Shown: positions 17,959 to 27,036 of the stretch, piece by piece
Position numbering within the stretch: position 1 is the first letter of the stretch
How the letters are laid out: each line of letters starts with the position of its first letter
Origin: Pyrobaculum oguniense TE7
Lineage (GTDB): Archaea; Thermoproteota; Thermoprotei; Thermoproteales; Thermoproteaceae
Direction of reading: 5' to 3'
DNA: 64,000 bases
Assembly (NCBI GenBank): GCA_000247545.1
Contig: CP003316.1
Span: forward strand, 591,233 to 655,232
Notes under the pieces: model-generated
What the model saw: only the letters and a program-made list of their open reading frames with translations
What the model was told of the DNA's origin: nothing
Databases searched by the model: none
Program-made: the position numbers and the translations under genes

Positions 17959-18030
17959 GGGCCGGTAGTCTAGCGGAAGGATGCCCGCCTTGCACGCGGG
18001 TGATCCCGGGTTCGAATCCCGGCCGGTCCA
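17959..18030 (+). tRNA. tRNA-Ala (anticodon TGC)
   Basis: Acceptor GGGCCGG pairs with CCGGTCC (one G-U pair), discriminator A; anticodon arm CCCGC-CTTGCAC-GCGGG with anticodon TGC; T arm CCGGG-TTCGAAT-CCCGG. No intron, and CCA is not encoded. Confidence 0.96.
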
Positions 18031-18034
18031 CTTA

Positions 18035-18607
18035 TTACAACCACGCCGGTGCTGTTTCCTCTTCACTGGGTTTAACCATCACCAGACCGCGCCGAGTTTT
18101 CACGGAGTGGTGAGTGGTTCTCATTAATTCGAACAGTATATTACCTAGGTGGTTAAGGATTAGGATCGCCTCCTTTCCCTCCTCCAGCGCGGCGACGCGC
18201 CTCTCTACCCAGCGGACCCATACCCTGGCCGTGTTTACAGTCGCGCAACACAGATCCGCGCAGTAGAGCCAGCCGAGTGGCGAGTCCGGAAGCATGGGCA
18301 AGGTGCATTTAAGCGCCTTCTTTAGCATGTATATACTCTTTCCGTAGTAGTAGTCTTCGCCAGTGGAGAGGTAAAGGCCTAGGTTGAACAAGGCCCAGTA
18401 CGCCCTTTTTAGGCACTTTGCCTGTTTTTCGCAGGTGACCACTGCTTGGTTAATATGGCCTAATGCGGCTTCCAAGGCGCCGAAGACCTTGATTATGCCT
18501 GACGCCTTCGACACGCACATCTGGCGCCCTTTCCACAAGACCTCGGTATCGCCTAAATCGCCTGGGCAAGAACCTGTAACAACGCAGGGCTTAGCTAAAG
18601 TCGGCAC
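18035..18607 (-). CDS. Cysteine-rich helical hypothetical protein
   Basis: 190 aa, mainly helical, with nine or so cysteines including LYCADLCCATV. A stretch around residues 60-105 (ALFNLGLYLSTGEDYYYGKS) recalls TPR or HEPN-like helical pairs seen in Pyrobaculum repeat families, but no signature is clear. GTG 18607 is favoured by a TTATTTAAAATT promoter (18624-18635). That promoter lies inside the 3' end of the upstream gene. It ends just downstream of tRNA-Ala on the other strand. Function unknown. Confidence 0.6.
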   Translation of the reverse strand: MPTLAKPCVVTGSCPGDLGDTEVLWKGRQMCVSKASGIIKVFGALEAALGHINQAVVTCEKQAKCLKRAYWALFNLGLYLSTGEDYYYGKSIYMLKKALKCTLPMLPDSPLGWLYCADLCCATVNTARVWVRWVERRVAALEEGKEAILILNHLGNILFELMRTTHHSVKTRRGLVMVKPSEEETAPAWL

Positions 18608-18622
18608 ATATCTAGCAACGCC

Positions 18623-18841
18623 TTATTTAAAATTTATACTTGTAAAAACAGATAGAGGAGACGTCTTCACAGCCTTCCACACAACCTCCTTGATGTCTTC
18701 TGTTATTGCGATGTTTATAGAATTGCCTTCAATAGTTGCTTTTACCGGCTTGCCCATGGCTTTTAATTCTCCTAAGATTCGCCTGTAGACTTGTTCAGTT
18801 ATATAGGGATTTGATACAGATATCGAGATCCACCTCTCCAT
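18623..18841 (-). CDS. Small Pcc1-like protein
   Basis: 72 aa with beta-alpha-alpha-beta-beta-alpha pattern: RWISISVSNP, a YITEQVYRRILGEL helix, KATIEGNSINIAIT strands and a last helix ending FTSINF. This pattern and the short length resemble Pcc1, the dimerising KEOPS subunit that works with Kae1 (encoded here at 46362), but the similarity is weak and needs a profile search. ATG 18841 is preferred: TATTTATATA (18861-18870) lies 26 bases upstream and GGAGGT precedes the ATG. An ATG at 18859 is possible. Confidence 0.5.
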   Translation of the reverse strand: MERWISISVSNPYITEQVYRRILGELKAMGKPVKATIEGNSINIAITEDIKEVVWKAVKTSPLSVFTSINFK

Positions 18842-18974
18842 ATATACCTCCTTGCTCATGTATATAAATATTTCGCCGCTCTGTGGGGCTGGGTTGTGTA
18901 ATAGGCTTGGAGAAGTGGTGCACAGCCAGAGATGGGAAAAAGCTTAAAAAACTCAAGATGAGTATTGGGCGGTT

Positions 18975-19047
18975 AGCCCGGTGGTCTAGCGGCCAAGGAT
19001 GCGGGGCTTTGGACCCCGTGGCCCGGGTTCGAATCCCGGCCGGGCTA
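18975..19047 (+). tRNA. tRNA-Gln (anticodon TTG)
   Basis: Acceptor AGCCCGG pairs with CCGGGCT, discriminator A; anticodon arm CGGGG-CTTTGGA-CCCCG with anticodon TTG; T arm CCGGG-TTCGAAT-CCCGG. No intron or encoded CCA. A CTTAAAAAA promoter lies at 18941-18949. Confidence 0.95.
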
Positions 19048-19212
19048 CTTCTTTGAAATGTCGTATGCACGTATCTGAGTCCATCACCCAACTTCTCTGG
19101 TGGCCTATTTGTAGGTTTTTGCGGAGGATTAGCAATGCTGAGAGGCTATTTATATAATGTTCTATTATTATAGTTGGGCGAAGATTTATATAGGTAAGTC
19201 AGAGTTGTTTGA

Positions 19213-20364
19213 ATGCGGAGGGGGACGGTGGCGGTTAGGGGTTATAAAAATCTTGACCAGTTGGGGTCTGTGCAGCCGCCGATATACTTGGCTGCCTTGT
19301 TTAGAATGGAGGGAGAGGCTAGGAAGTCGGATCGTGGGTTTGACTTGAAGTACAGCCGAGAGGAGAACCCCACTCTCCGACCGCTGGAGGAGGTAGTTGC
19401 GAGGCTTGAGGGCGGCGTAGATGCTCTGGCTTTTAACAGCGGAATGGCGGCGCTTTCTACTGTGTTTTTCTCGTTGCTGTCGGCAGACACCTCTGTTTTG
19501 GTACCAATGGAGGCGTACGGCGCCACGCTTAGGCTTCTCAGTTCACTTGAGAAATTCGGTGTGAGGCTCAGGAGGGCGTATCCAGACACCGAGGACTACA
19601 TCGAGATGTTGAAGGCGTCTAGGCCTAGTGTTGCGTTTTTTGAAACTATTACAAACCCCATGCTCAGGGTGCTTGACGGCCCCGAGATCGTGAAGACGGC
19701 CAAGGACTTGGGCGCCTCCGTGGTGGTGGACAACACCTTTGCTACCCCGATTTTAACCACGCCGCTGTCATACGGTGCAGACGTTGTGGTACACTCAACG
19801 ACTAAGTACATAGCTGGTCACAACGACGTGGTGGGGGGTGTCGCCGTCGTGTCAAGCCAGAGTCTGCTAGAGGAATTGTGGATCTGGAGGGCTATGCTCG
19901 GCGGCATTATGCAACCCTTCGAGGCTTATCTAACCCTGAGGGGGGTGAAGACTTTGTTTGTCAGGTTTGAGAAGCAGTGCAGTAACGCAATGGCGGTGGC
20001 GCAGTTTCTCGAGGGGCACGGCAAGGTGGCTGAGGTGTTCTACCCCGGTTTGCCCAGCCACCCGCACCACTCCGTTGCCAAGAAGCTATTTGGCGACAAG
20101 TTCGGCGCCGTAGTCTCTTTTCGCATTAAAGGCGGTAGGGACGCCGTGCTGAAGTTTTTCAAGTCTTTGAGACTTATAATACCTGGGCCGAGTCTTGGGG
20201 GGGTTGAGAGCATAGCTACTTACCCCGTCGCCAGCGCCGCCTCGCCTATTCCAGAAGAGGATAGGAAAGTGTTAGGAATTACTGAAGACCTTGTGAGGCT
20301 CTCTGTGGGTCTGGAAGACGTGGAGGATCTAATAGAAGATCTCGACAGGGCGCTTAATAGCTAG
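19213..20364 (+). CDS. PLP-dependent Cys/Met-metabolism enzyme (cystathionine gamma-synthase family)
   Basis: A 383-residue enzyme of the trans-sulfuration family. The Schiff-base lysine is K198 in HSTTKYIAGHND, the phosphate-binding segment is ALAFNSGMAALSTV, and the C-terminal SLGGVESIATYP region is characteristic. It could be a cystathionine gamma-synthase, gamma-lyase or O-acylhomoserine sulfhydrylase; the sequence alone does not separate these. ATG 19213 is supported by GATTTATATAGG (19185-19196). It is monocistronic. Confidence 0.88.
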   Translation: MRRGTVAVRGYKNLDQLGSVQPPIYLAALFRMEGEARKSDRGFDLKYSREENPTLRPLEEVVARLEGGVDALAFNSGMAALSTVFFSLLSADTSVLVPMEAYGATLRLLSSLEKFGVRLRRAYPDTEDYIEMLKASRPSVAFFETITNPMLRVLDGPEIVKTAKDLGASVVVDNTFATPILTTPLSYGADVVVHSTTKYIAGHNDVVGGVAVVSSQSLLEELWIWRAMLGGIMQPFEAYLTLRGVKTLFVRFEKQCSNAMAVAQFLEGHGKVAEVFYPGLPSHPHHSVAKKLFGDKFGAVVSFRIKGGRDAVLKFFKSLRLIIPGPSLGGVESIATYPVASAASPIPEEDRKVLGITEDLVRLSVGLEDVEDLIEDLDRALNS

Positions 20365-20508
20365 TTTTCAACACTCTGGGCAGTTTTTATAAAGCGGCGT
20401 TGTTGCAAGGCGCTAGTCTCAGCGCTTCAAAGAGCTTGGTCATTCACCGTTAAAACTGTGCGCTTTTGTTTATTCTAGGAATTTAAAAACACGGAGTTGT
20501 GTTTTTAC

Positions 20509-22359
20509 ATGAGTGTTCCTAGTAAATACAAGGGGAGGCCCATTGAGGAGCTCATTTCTGCGGGGTATTACGATCCTGAGACCCGCTCTGTAAGGGCAAT
20601 AAAGGGGTACGACTTCCATGTCTGGAGTAAAGATTGGCAGATAGAAGGAGTTCTGAGAATGTTGTTCCACGTCTTAGATCCTGAGGTCGCAAAAGATCCC
20701 AAAAATCTCATAGTATACGGCGGGAGCGGCAAAGCCGCGAGGAGCTGGGATGATTTCGAGGCTATTGTAGACACTCTGATATCTATGGATAGGGAGGATA
20801 CTTTGGTAATACAATCAGGCCAGCCTGTGGCTGTGTTTAAAACCGATTTGCGTGCCCCACGTGTTTTGATGAGTAACGCCGTTTTAGTGCCTAAGTGGGC
20901 TGATTGGAAGTATTTCTGGGAGCTGGAGGCGCGGGGGCTTATCTCGTATCACCAAATGACCGCGGGGTGTTGGGCCTATATCGGGACACAAGGGATCCTA
21001 CAGGGGACTTACGAGACTATTGGCTTTGCTGCTGAGAGACACTTCAGCGGCACTCTTGAGGGTAGGCTAGTAGTAAGCGCCGGGCTTGGAGAAATGGGCG
21101 GGGCCCAGCCTCTGGCAATTAAAATGCTAGGTGGCGTCGCGCTGATAGCCGATGTGGATCGTAGGATGATCGAGAGGAGGATAGCGACGGGCTATTTAGA
21201 TACTTGGACTGACAATGTGGACAAAGCCATTGACATGGCTTTAAGAGCCAAGGAGAAGCGCGAGGCGATTAGCATCGGCGTGTTGGCAAATGCCGTTGAT
21301 TTACATGAGAAGCTTGTAAAGGAACAGATAGTGCCCGATCTTGTCACTGATCAGACACCTGCCCACGATCCCCTCGCCTATGTGCCTGCAGGCCTCACTG
21401 TGGAGGAGGCCGAGAGGCTTAGGAAATTAGACCCTGATAGATACGTACAACTCTCTAAGCGATCTATGGCGAGGCATGTGGAGCTTTTGCTAACTCACCT
21501 AATGCGCGGCGCCGTGGTTTTTGAATACGGGAATAACCTCAGGAAACAAGCCTACGACGCGGGGGTTGAGCAGGCATTTAAAATACCGGGGCAGATGGAG
21601 TATCTAAGACCTATGTTTGAAGAAGGGAGGGGGCCATTTAGATGGACGAGCCTTGTGGGGGAGCCAAAAGATATCTACAAGCTCGACGATGTGATTCTTA
21701 CCGTCTACAGCAGGAACTGGAGACTTGTGAGGTGGATTCAAAACGCCAAGAAGTATGTCAAGTTCCAGGGGATGCCCGCAAGAGTGGTTTACCTAGGGTA
21801 TGGGGAACGCGCAGAATTTGGGAAAATCGTAAGCGAGATGGTTAGGAGAGGCGAGTTATCTGGCCCAATTTGGTTTGGTAGAGACCACTTAGACACTGGT
21901 TCTGTGGCTTCCCCGTTTAGAGAAACTGAGGGGATGCTGGACGGTAGCGACGCCGTAGGAGATTGGCCTGTGCTAAACTACGCTCTTAACACCGCGGTGG
22001 GAGCTACTTGGACGTGCTTCCACCACGGAGGCGGCGTTGGGATTGGCTATTCTCTTCACTGTGGATTTGGCATGGTGGTCGATGGTACACAGCTGGCGGA
22101 GGAGAAGGCCTTGAGGGTGTTCACAGTGGATCCCGGGATTGGAGTCGTGAGGCACGCCCATGCGGGGTATCCAAGAGCCTTAAAAACTGCTCTTACGAAA
22201 GGGGTTAGAATTCCGATACATAAGAGGCTAGAAGAAAAATCGTTGCGAGTAGTTGAAGAAGCTTGGCGCGAGGGGAGAATAAGCGAATACACCTACAAGA
22301 GGGTAAAGGAGGAGTGGAAGGAATACGAGGAGGTTAAGAAAAACTTAGAGAAACCGTAG
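20509..22359 (+). CDS. hutU: Urocanate hydratase
   Basis: Second enzyme of histidine degradation, converting urocanate to imidazolonepropionate with bound NAD. The urocanase signature is visible as WFGRDHLDTGSVASPFRET, the NAD site as SAGLGEMGGAQPL, and the conserved CFHHGGGVGIGYSLHCG loop is present. The 616-residue length is somewhat longer than the usual 550-560. ATG 20509 follows an AATTTAAAAAC promoter (20480-20490). It faces hutI tail to tail, overlapping by 15 bases, and completes the hut set with hutGHI. Confidence 0.93.
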   Translation: MSVPSKYKGRPIEELISAGYYDPETRSVRAIKGYDFHVWSKDWQIEGVLRMLFHVLDPEVAKDPKNLIVYGGSGKAARSWDDFEAIVDTLISMDREDTLVIQSGQPVAVFKTDLRAPRVLMSNAVLVPKWADWKYFWELEARGLISYHQMTAGCWAYIGTQGILQGTYETIGFAAERHFSGTLEGRLVVSAGLGEMGGAQPLAIKMLGGVALIADVDRRMIERRIATGYLDTWTDNVDKAIDMALRAKEKREAISIGVLANAVDLHEKLVKEQIVPDLVTDQTPAHDPLAYVPAGLTVEEAERLRKLDPDRYVQLSKRSMARHVELLLTHLMRGAVVFEYGNNLRKQAYDAGVEQAFKIPGQMEYLRPMFEEGRGPFRWTSLVGEPKDIYKLDDVILTVYSRNWRLVRWIQNAKKYVKFQGMPARVVYLGYGERAEFGKIVSEMVRRGELSGPIWFGRDHLDTGSVASPFRETEGMLDGSDAVGDWPVLNYALNTAVGATWTCFHHGGGVGIGYSLHCGFGMVVDGTQLAEEKALRVFTVDPGIGVVRHAHAGYPRALKTALTKGVRIPIHKRLEEKSLRVVEEAWREGRISEYTYKRVKEEWKEYEEVKKNLEKP

Positions 22360-23532
22360 TGGCTCTCCTCTTTTCAGTACAAGCTTCGCCTTATTTCTGC
22401 CAATTTCATACGCGAGCCAGTGGTAGTTTGGTACATCCCATATTACCAGGTCCGCAATTTTGCCCGGCTGGATAATCCCCCTGTCTGTAAGACGTAGGCT
22501 GTAGGCGGCGTTAGCCGTAGCGGCGATCAGCGCCTCTAAGGGGGTGAGCCCCAGGAGATATACTGCGAGTTCTATTGCCGTTTGCATGTTTAGAGACCAA
22601 CTGTTAGGGCTAAAGTCGGTTCCTATAGCTATGGGAACTCTAAGTCGTCTCATCTCATCAACGGGCGGTTTTTTAGACGTTCTGAGTGTAAGAATAGTAA
22701 CCGGTAGCAGAGTCGCCACTGTTCCGGATTTTGCGATTTTTCTTACATTCTCAGGCGGCGTATTTAGGAGATGGTCGGCTGAGTCTATAGGCAATTCTTC
22801 TACCAAGTCGCTACATCCTATGTACTCAAGCTCGTCTGCATGTAGCCTAAGCTTGTAGCCGGCCTCGGCGGCCTTCTTCAAAATAGTTCTTGTCTCCTCG
22901 ACATTAAACGCTATGGAGTCGCAGAAGACGTCTACATATGTTGTGCCAGCATACGGAATGGCCTTAAGCACTTCTTTTACATAATTTTCTCTTCCTGCCG
23001 GCGGCGGGATGTGTACTAGAAATGTTGTGACTACGTCTATGGGGCTTTTCACGCTCTTTAAAATTCTGGCTAGTCTCAATTCTTGATCTATGTCTAGCCC
23101 ATACCCAGTTTTTACCTCAACTGTTGTTGTGCCGAAAGATGTAGCTATTTGAATTCTTTTCTGTAGGATATTCAACAGCTCTTGGTCGCTTGTCTCTTTC
23201 GTATATTTCACGGTTTTGTATATGCCGCCGCCTTTTCTCGTTATTTCTTCGTACGACTCGCCCTGTAGCTTTCTTTCAAGCTCGTCTTCTCGCGAACCTG
23301 CAAAAAGTAGGTGCGTATGTGGGTCCACTAGGCCTGGCGTTATGAGATTGTCGCCGAAATCCCAAATATTGGCATGTGGGTGTCTTCGTTTTATTTCTTC
23401 CCACGTGCCGACGTCTATTATCACGCCGTCTCTAATCACGACAGCGGCGTCGTTAATTACGGCGACTTCGTCGCTGTATCTCCAAGGCATGTTTAAAGCA
23501 GTTACAAGTTGCTTCGCCCTTATTATGACCAT
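22345..23532 (-). CDS. hutI: Imidazolonepropionase
   Basis: Third step of histidine degradation: hydrolysis of imidazolonepropionate to formiminoglutamate. A metal-dependent amidohydrolase with the HxH motif in LVDPHTHLLFAGSREDELE, the LRLHADEL segment and GTDFSPNSWSLNMQTAIELA. Length of 395 aa is normal. It overlaps hutH by ten bases and is the last gene of a hutG-hutH-hutI operon. Confidence 0.93.
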   Translation of the reverse strand: MVIIRAKQLVTALNMPWRYSDEVAVINDAAVVIRDGVIIDVGTWEEIKRRHPHANIWDFGDNLITPGLVDPHTHLLFAGSREDELERKLQGESYEEITRKGGGIYKTVKYTKETSDQELLNILQKRIQIATSFGTTTVEVKTGYGLDIDQELRLARILKSVKSPIDVVTTFLVHIPPPAGRENYVKEVLKAIPYAGTTYVDVFCDSIAFNVEETRTILKKAAEAGYKLRLHADELEYIGCSDLVEELPIDSADHLLNTPPENVRKIAKSGTVATLLPVTILTLRTSKKPPVDEMRRLRVPIAIGTDFSPNSWSLNMQTAIELAVYLLGLTPLEALIAATANAAYSLRLTDRGIIQPGKIADLVIWDVPNYHWLAYEIGRNKAKLVLKRGEPLRFL

Positions 23533-24926
23533 ATTGCCGAGACGGCTTTTATCCGATCGCTAGGAATAGTTGATTTCTTGACCAAATCTGAAATTGTACT
23601 GTATATTTTTTCTATGTGTAGTTGGCAGTCTGTACAATCGGTTGCATCATGTGTAACTACTGAATGTATAGATAATATGTCTATAAGTAATCTTATTATT
23701 TCATGGATTCTTATTGCGGCGCCAAGGCTCATAGAATTTACGTCTTCTTGGAATCCGCTAGTGGGTATATTTTGTACTGAATAAGGCGTTGCGAGAGTTC
23801 TAATTTTTGCTACAAGCGATGCGGCTGTGTAATGGTAAATCATATCGCCTACGCTTCCTGGCTCCTTGACGAGAAACTCAGGTTTGCCCGTAATATCACT
23901 CCTTAGGAGCTGTGCTATTTGTCTTTCGAGTAAATTTGCCCAAATTGCCAAAGCGGTTGCAAGCGAATCAGCCGCCATGGCCACGTATTGGCCGTGGAAA
24001 TGGCAAGTAGGAACGGGGCCACGATCTGTAAAAATGGGGTTGTCGCTAGGGGAGTTTATCTCATTTTCCACAACCTCTCTGGCCCATTTCAAGACGTCGT
24101 AGAGAGGGCCTAGGACCTGGGGTATACATCGAACGGAGTATGGGTCATGTAATCTCTTTCCCGGCGTCGCGTATTGGATAGCCTCGGCGATTTTCTTCAT
24201 ACCGTAGTGTCTTTTTACTTGGGTTTCTGGGAGAAGCGCCTTATAATTTGCCCTGACTGCGTGAAGATATAAAGGCAGATATGCTAGGTATTTACCTAAC
24301 AAGTTTTCCACCTTAGCAATTGCCAATGCCAAAACAGCTGTTGAGAAGGAGGTTCCGTTAATAAGCGCCAGCGCGTCTCGCGGGTCGAGAAGCAGGGGCT
24401 CTAGTCCCTCTTTTCTCAAAGCTTCCTCTGCAGGCACAATCTCGCCTTTGTATTCAACATACCCCTCTCCTAGCAGTGCTAATGCTATGTGAGATAGGGG
24501 GGCCAAGTCGCCGCTTGCCCCTACGCTTCCGTACATAGGCACTACCGGCGTGATGTCTCTATTCAATAATTCTGCTAACATCTCAACTACGGCCGGCTTA
24601 ACGCCGCTGTAGCCAAGGGCTAGCTGATGGGCCCTAATTAACAAGGCGGCTCTCACCCATTCTCGGGGAGACCGGTCGCCTACCCCTACAGCATGTTCAA
24701 TAATCATCCTACTACCTTGCGCGACCGTTTTGACTTTTACCAATTCCCCAAGTCCTGTGGTAACTCCGTATATTTCAACGCCTTTTTGCAAAGCTTCTAG
24801 ATAGGCGTTGTGCGCCTGTTCAATTTTTCGGCGCGTATCACCAGGTATTACTACCGGTGCTCCGAAGGTAGCTACTTTAACAATATCGATAAGTGTTAGC
24901 TTTTTTCCAAGCTCTACCGGCTCCAT
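23523..24926 (-). CDS. hutH: Histidine ammonia-lyase
   Basis: First step of histidine degradation: deamination of histidine to urocanate. The Ala-Ser-Gly triad that forms the MIO cofactor is at residues 137-139 in YGSVGASGDLAPLSH. Other family segments present are YGVTTGLGEL, SPSDNPIF and the GLQE-like SGFQEDVNSM. Length 467 aa is slightly shorter than the usual 500. Base composition is more AT-rich than most of the window, in keeping with possible acquisition by transfer. Confidence 0.93.
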   Translation of the reverse strand: MEPVELGKKLTLIDIVKVATFGAPVVIPGDTRRKIEQAHNAYLEALQKGVEIYGVTTGLGELVKVKTVAQGSRMIIEHAVGVGDRSPREWVRAALLIRAHQLALGYSGVKPAVVEMLAELLNRDITPVVPMYGSVGASGDLAPLSHIALALLGEGYVEYKGEIVPAEEALRKEGLEPLLLDPRDALALINGTSFSTAVLALAIAKVENLLGKYLAYLPLYLHAVRANYKALLPETQVKRHYGMKKIAEAIQYATPGKRLHDPYSVRCIPQVLGPLYDVLKWAREVVENEINSPSDNPIFTDRGPVPTCHFHGQYVAMAADSLATALAIWANLLERQIAQLLRSDITGKPEFLVKEPGSVGDMIYHYTAASLVAKIRTLATPYSVQNIPTSGFQEDVNSMSLGAAIRIHEIIRLLIDILSIHSVVTHDATDCTDCQLHIEKIYSTISDLVKKSTIPSDRIKAVSAIWS

Positions 24927-25768
24927 ATGGACGTATACAACAATACGGCAGCTAAGTTGGAGGTGATGTCGCCAACGTCGTAAGGAGGCGAAACCTCAAC
25001 TGTATCTACTGCGATGGGTCTTAGCGCTTTGCTGAGATGTGATACCAGTATTAAGACTTCTCTAGAAGTTAACCCGCCGGGGCTTGGGGCGTTGACGCCA
25101 GGCGCAAAAGCGGGATCGACAACGTCTATGTCTATGCTCAGATAAGCTTTGTAATTTTTATGCTGTTGGTAAACTCTATCGGCGACCTCCTCTAAGCCGA
25201 GTTTGTGTACCTGTTCAATAGTGTAATACTCAATTCCCATCTTATCGGCTAGGGAAAACATGTACGAGGGGTTTGACCACTCTCTTATTCCAATTACCGT
25301 GATGGGGATATCGCCCCCTGATTCCTTTACTAATCGCGTAGCCATGCCGCTGGTAAGACCTTCAGAAACTGTTCTAAGATCAAAATGGGCGTCGAGGACT
25401 ACGTAGCTGATTTTTCTCCCTTCTGATAAGCCGCGATAAACATAGGGCGTTACAGAGTGGTCTCCTCCGGCGACGAGAATTTGTTGCCGATCTTTTAGAG
25501 ATCTAAAGGTTTTCTCTACTCTCTGCCAAGTCTCTGCTGGATCGCCTATAACCACATCTACATCTCCTAGGTCTTCTACATCGACGCGTTTAGGAAGGTT
25601 GCAAAAAGCTGTTCTGATTTTTGCCGGACCTAAGCGGGCGCCGGGTCTCCCAGCCACGGCGCCATCCCATGGAATACCTACAAATACAACCGAGGAAGAG
25701 GCAGAATTGTCGCACATCCTTATGTCATGTGGGTCTTTTAACAGCCTGCTTTTCTTTGTAAGATACAC
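24914..25768 (-). CDS. hutG: Formiminoglutamase-type arginase-family hydrolase
   Basis: Binuclear-metal ureohydrolase: the metal ligands are seen in AGGDHSVTPY, LDAHFDLR and SIDIDVVDPAFAPGV. In the hut context it most likely hydrolyses formiminoglutamate to glutamate and formamide; agmatinase is the alternative by family. It is the first gene of the hutGHI operon; a TTATAAATAG element on the minus strand (25787-25796) places a leaderless start at GTG 25768. The next 160 bases contain no convincing gene. Confidence 0.87.
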   Translation of the reverse strand: MYLTKKSRLLKDPHDIRMCDNSASSSVVFVGIPWDGAVAGRPGARLGPAKIRTAFCNLPKRVDVEDLGDVDVVIGDPAETWQRVEKTFRSLKDRQQILVAGGDHSVTPYVYRGLSEGRKISYVVLDAHFDLRTVSEGLTSGMATRLVKESGGDIPITVIGIREWSNPSYMFSLADKMGIEYYTIEQVHKLGLEEVADRVYQQHKNYKAYLSIDIDVVDPAFAPGVNAPSPGGLTSREVLILVSHLSKALRPIAVDTVEVSPPYDVGDITSNLAAVLLYTSIWSR

Positions 25769-25931
25769 GCTTATGGGATTTTTACTATTTATAACTATAT
25801 AGCTTGACTCCGCTTATTACGCCCCAACATGGATGTTTTTGTTATCGGCGGGTCTGAGATATTAGTCCCGTGGTCTTAATCTCTATACTATCAGAAATCT
25901 GCATCGCGGTGTACGTTGCGCGTTGAGAAAG

Positions 25932-26234
25932 TTATTTCACGTAGAGGAAACCATCAGCGGTGGTACCTATAACCAATTTCCCCTCCGTCTTATAAATTAC
26001 TTGTATTTTTTGTATTGGAATTTGAAGGCCACATGAGAAGTATACAAAGTAAGTGTCGTTGCTGATTCTAAACCTACCATATACTATAATCTCCGACCCT
26101 GGATTCTCGAGGACAAGTCTCGTTGCCTGGCAAACCGCAGGGGTGGAGACGTATGGGAATATTAGGAGAAAAAGCGTGAGAACAAGTGTTGAAAAGACGG
26201 TAATTGCCACTATTTGGAGTAGGTCGTCTGTCAT
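25932..26234 (-). CDS. Small membrane-anchored protein of the pilus island
   Basis: 100 aa with one N-terminal membrane helix (residues 8-30) and a small, beta-rich external domain containing one YFSCG cysteine. The N-terminus MTDDLLQIVAITVF resembles pilin-like helices but has no clear prepilin cleavage site. It overlaps the upstream gene by four bases and is the last gene of the island. Minor pilin or assembly helper is a guess from context. Confidence 0.6.
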   Translation of the reverse strand: MTDDLLQIVAITVFSTLVLTLFLLIFPYVSTPAVCQATRLVLENPGSEIIVYGRFRISNDTYFVYFSCGLQIPIQKIQVIYKTEGKLVIGTTADGFLYVK

Positions 26235-26497
26235 GGCTTAAATCTGCAACTTAGAGCCAGTACTCTGTATGAAAGACCCGGAGGGGCATCAATAACGCCT
26301 TTTACGGCGCAGGCCACAAGACTGGTGATGCGATAAATTGCTAATGCGTCACCGCCTTCGGCATATCTAAATGTCTCAGGCCAGTAGACGAAGACGGAGG
26401 AGAGGTCTGGCTTGTTCACCTCCACCGGCTTTGCGAACAACATGACGGCTACGGCGAAGCCGAACAAGACGGGGATTAAGGCCAGCTCCAGCCTCAT
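26231..26497 (-). CDS. Small membrane-anchored protein of the pilus island
   Basis: 88 aa starting at ATG 26497, which lies about 27 bases after the shared island promoter box (26520-26529). Residues 1-22 are hydrophobic (MRLELALIPVLFGFAVAVML); the rest is a short external domain with two cysteines. A longer frame from 26551 would overlap the upstream gene and ignore the promoter. Function unknown; it forms a two-gene unit with the gene at 25932. Confidence 0.6.
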   Translation of the reverse strand: MRLELALIPVLFGFAVAVMLFAKPVEVNKPDLSSVFVYWPETFRYAEGGDALAIYRITSLVACAVKGVIDAPPGLSYRVLALSCRFKP

Positions 26498-26519
26498 GGA
26501 AATTAAATAGGGGGAGGGG

Positions 26520-26529
26520 GAAAAATTTT
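26520..26529 (-). promoter_or_regulatory. Island promoter box
   Basis: Plus strand GAAAAATTTT, centred 27-28 bases upstream of ATG 26497. It is one of seven related boxes in the island. Confidence 0.5.
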
Positions 26530-26544
26530 GAAAAAAGAGGGGTT

Positions 26545-27036
26545 TCAACAATCCACAAGCACCGCCCTAATTACAAAGCCGTAGTCCCCCTCCACCACCT
26601 CGGCGCGGAGGTCAGTGCCGCCTCTGCACAGCGCCACGTAGTGAGTAATCTTAGACCCCTCCACATACGGAAGCACGTAGGAGCAACCGGTGGCGTGGAC
26701 GGTGTTGTTAGCCGCCGTGTACGTCTTGTTTAGGAGCGCTTGCGGTATCTGTGGCGGGCAGTTGTTCCCCACTCCCAAGGCGTATAGGGGCAAGAAGACG
26801 CCGGGCTTGTCCGTCAGCACGTAGGGATGCGCCGCATCGCCTCTGGCGTAGTAGACCCTATACGCAATAATCGAAACCGGATTAGGCGCCTTAGCCGGCT
26901 TACCGGCGGCTATTGCTTCAGCTACGTTTTTCGTGTAGGGGTCGGCATGTTGTATTGTGCCGAAGACGGCTAAGGCCACGGCTATCGTAGCTAGGACAGT
27001 TGCGACGACTACGAGCAACGCCCTCAACGTCAGCAT
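26545..27036 (-). CDS. Pilin-like membrane-anchored protein
   Basis: 163 aa. It begins MLTLRALLVVVATVLATIAV, an N-terminal helix with a basic residue just before it, similar to archaeal pilin-like proteins, although no consensus KG/RG processing site is present. The external domain holds four or five cysteines, two sequons (NKT, NNT) and ends in VLVDC. It overlaps the end of the giant secreted-protein gene by seven bases, so it is co-expressed with it and may be its anchor or a minor pilin. Confidence 0.62.
   Translation of the reverse strand: MLTLRALLVVVATVLATIAVALAVFGTIQHADPYTKNVAEAIAAGKPAKAPNPVSIIAYRVYYARGDAAHPYVLTDKPGVFLPLYALGVGNNCPPQIPQALLNKTYTAANNTVHATGCSYVLPYVEGSKITHYVALCRGGTDLRAEVVEGDYGFVIRAVLVDC

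Noticed and set aside
25830-25880. Short plus-strand frame starting MDVFVIGGSEILV upstream of the pilus island.
   Set aside because: It ends after 16 codons; it could be a remnant of an ATPase-subunit-like gene, but the match is too short to support.
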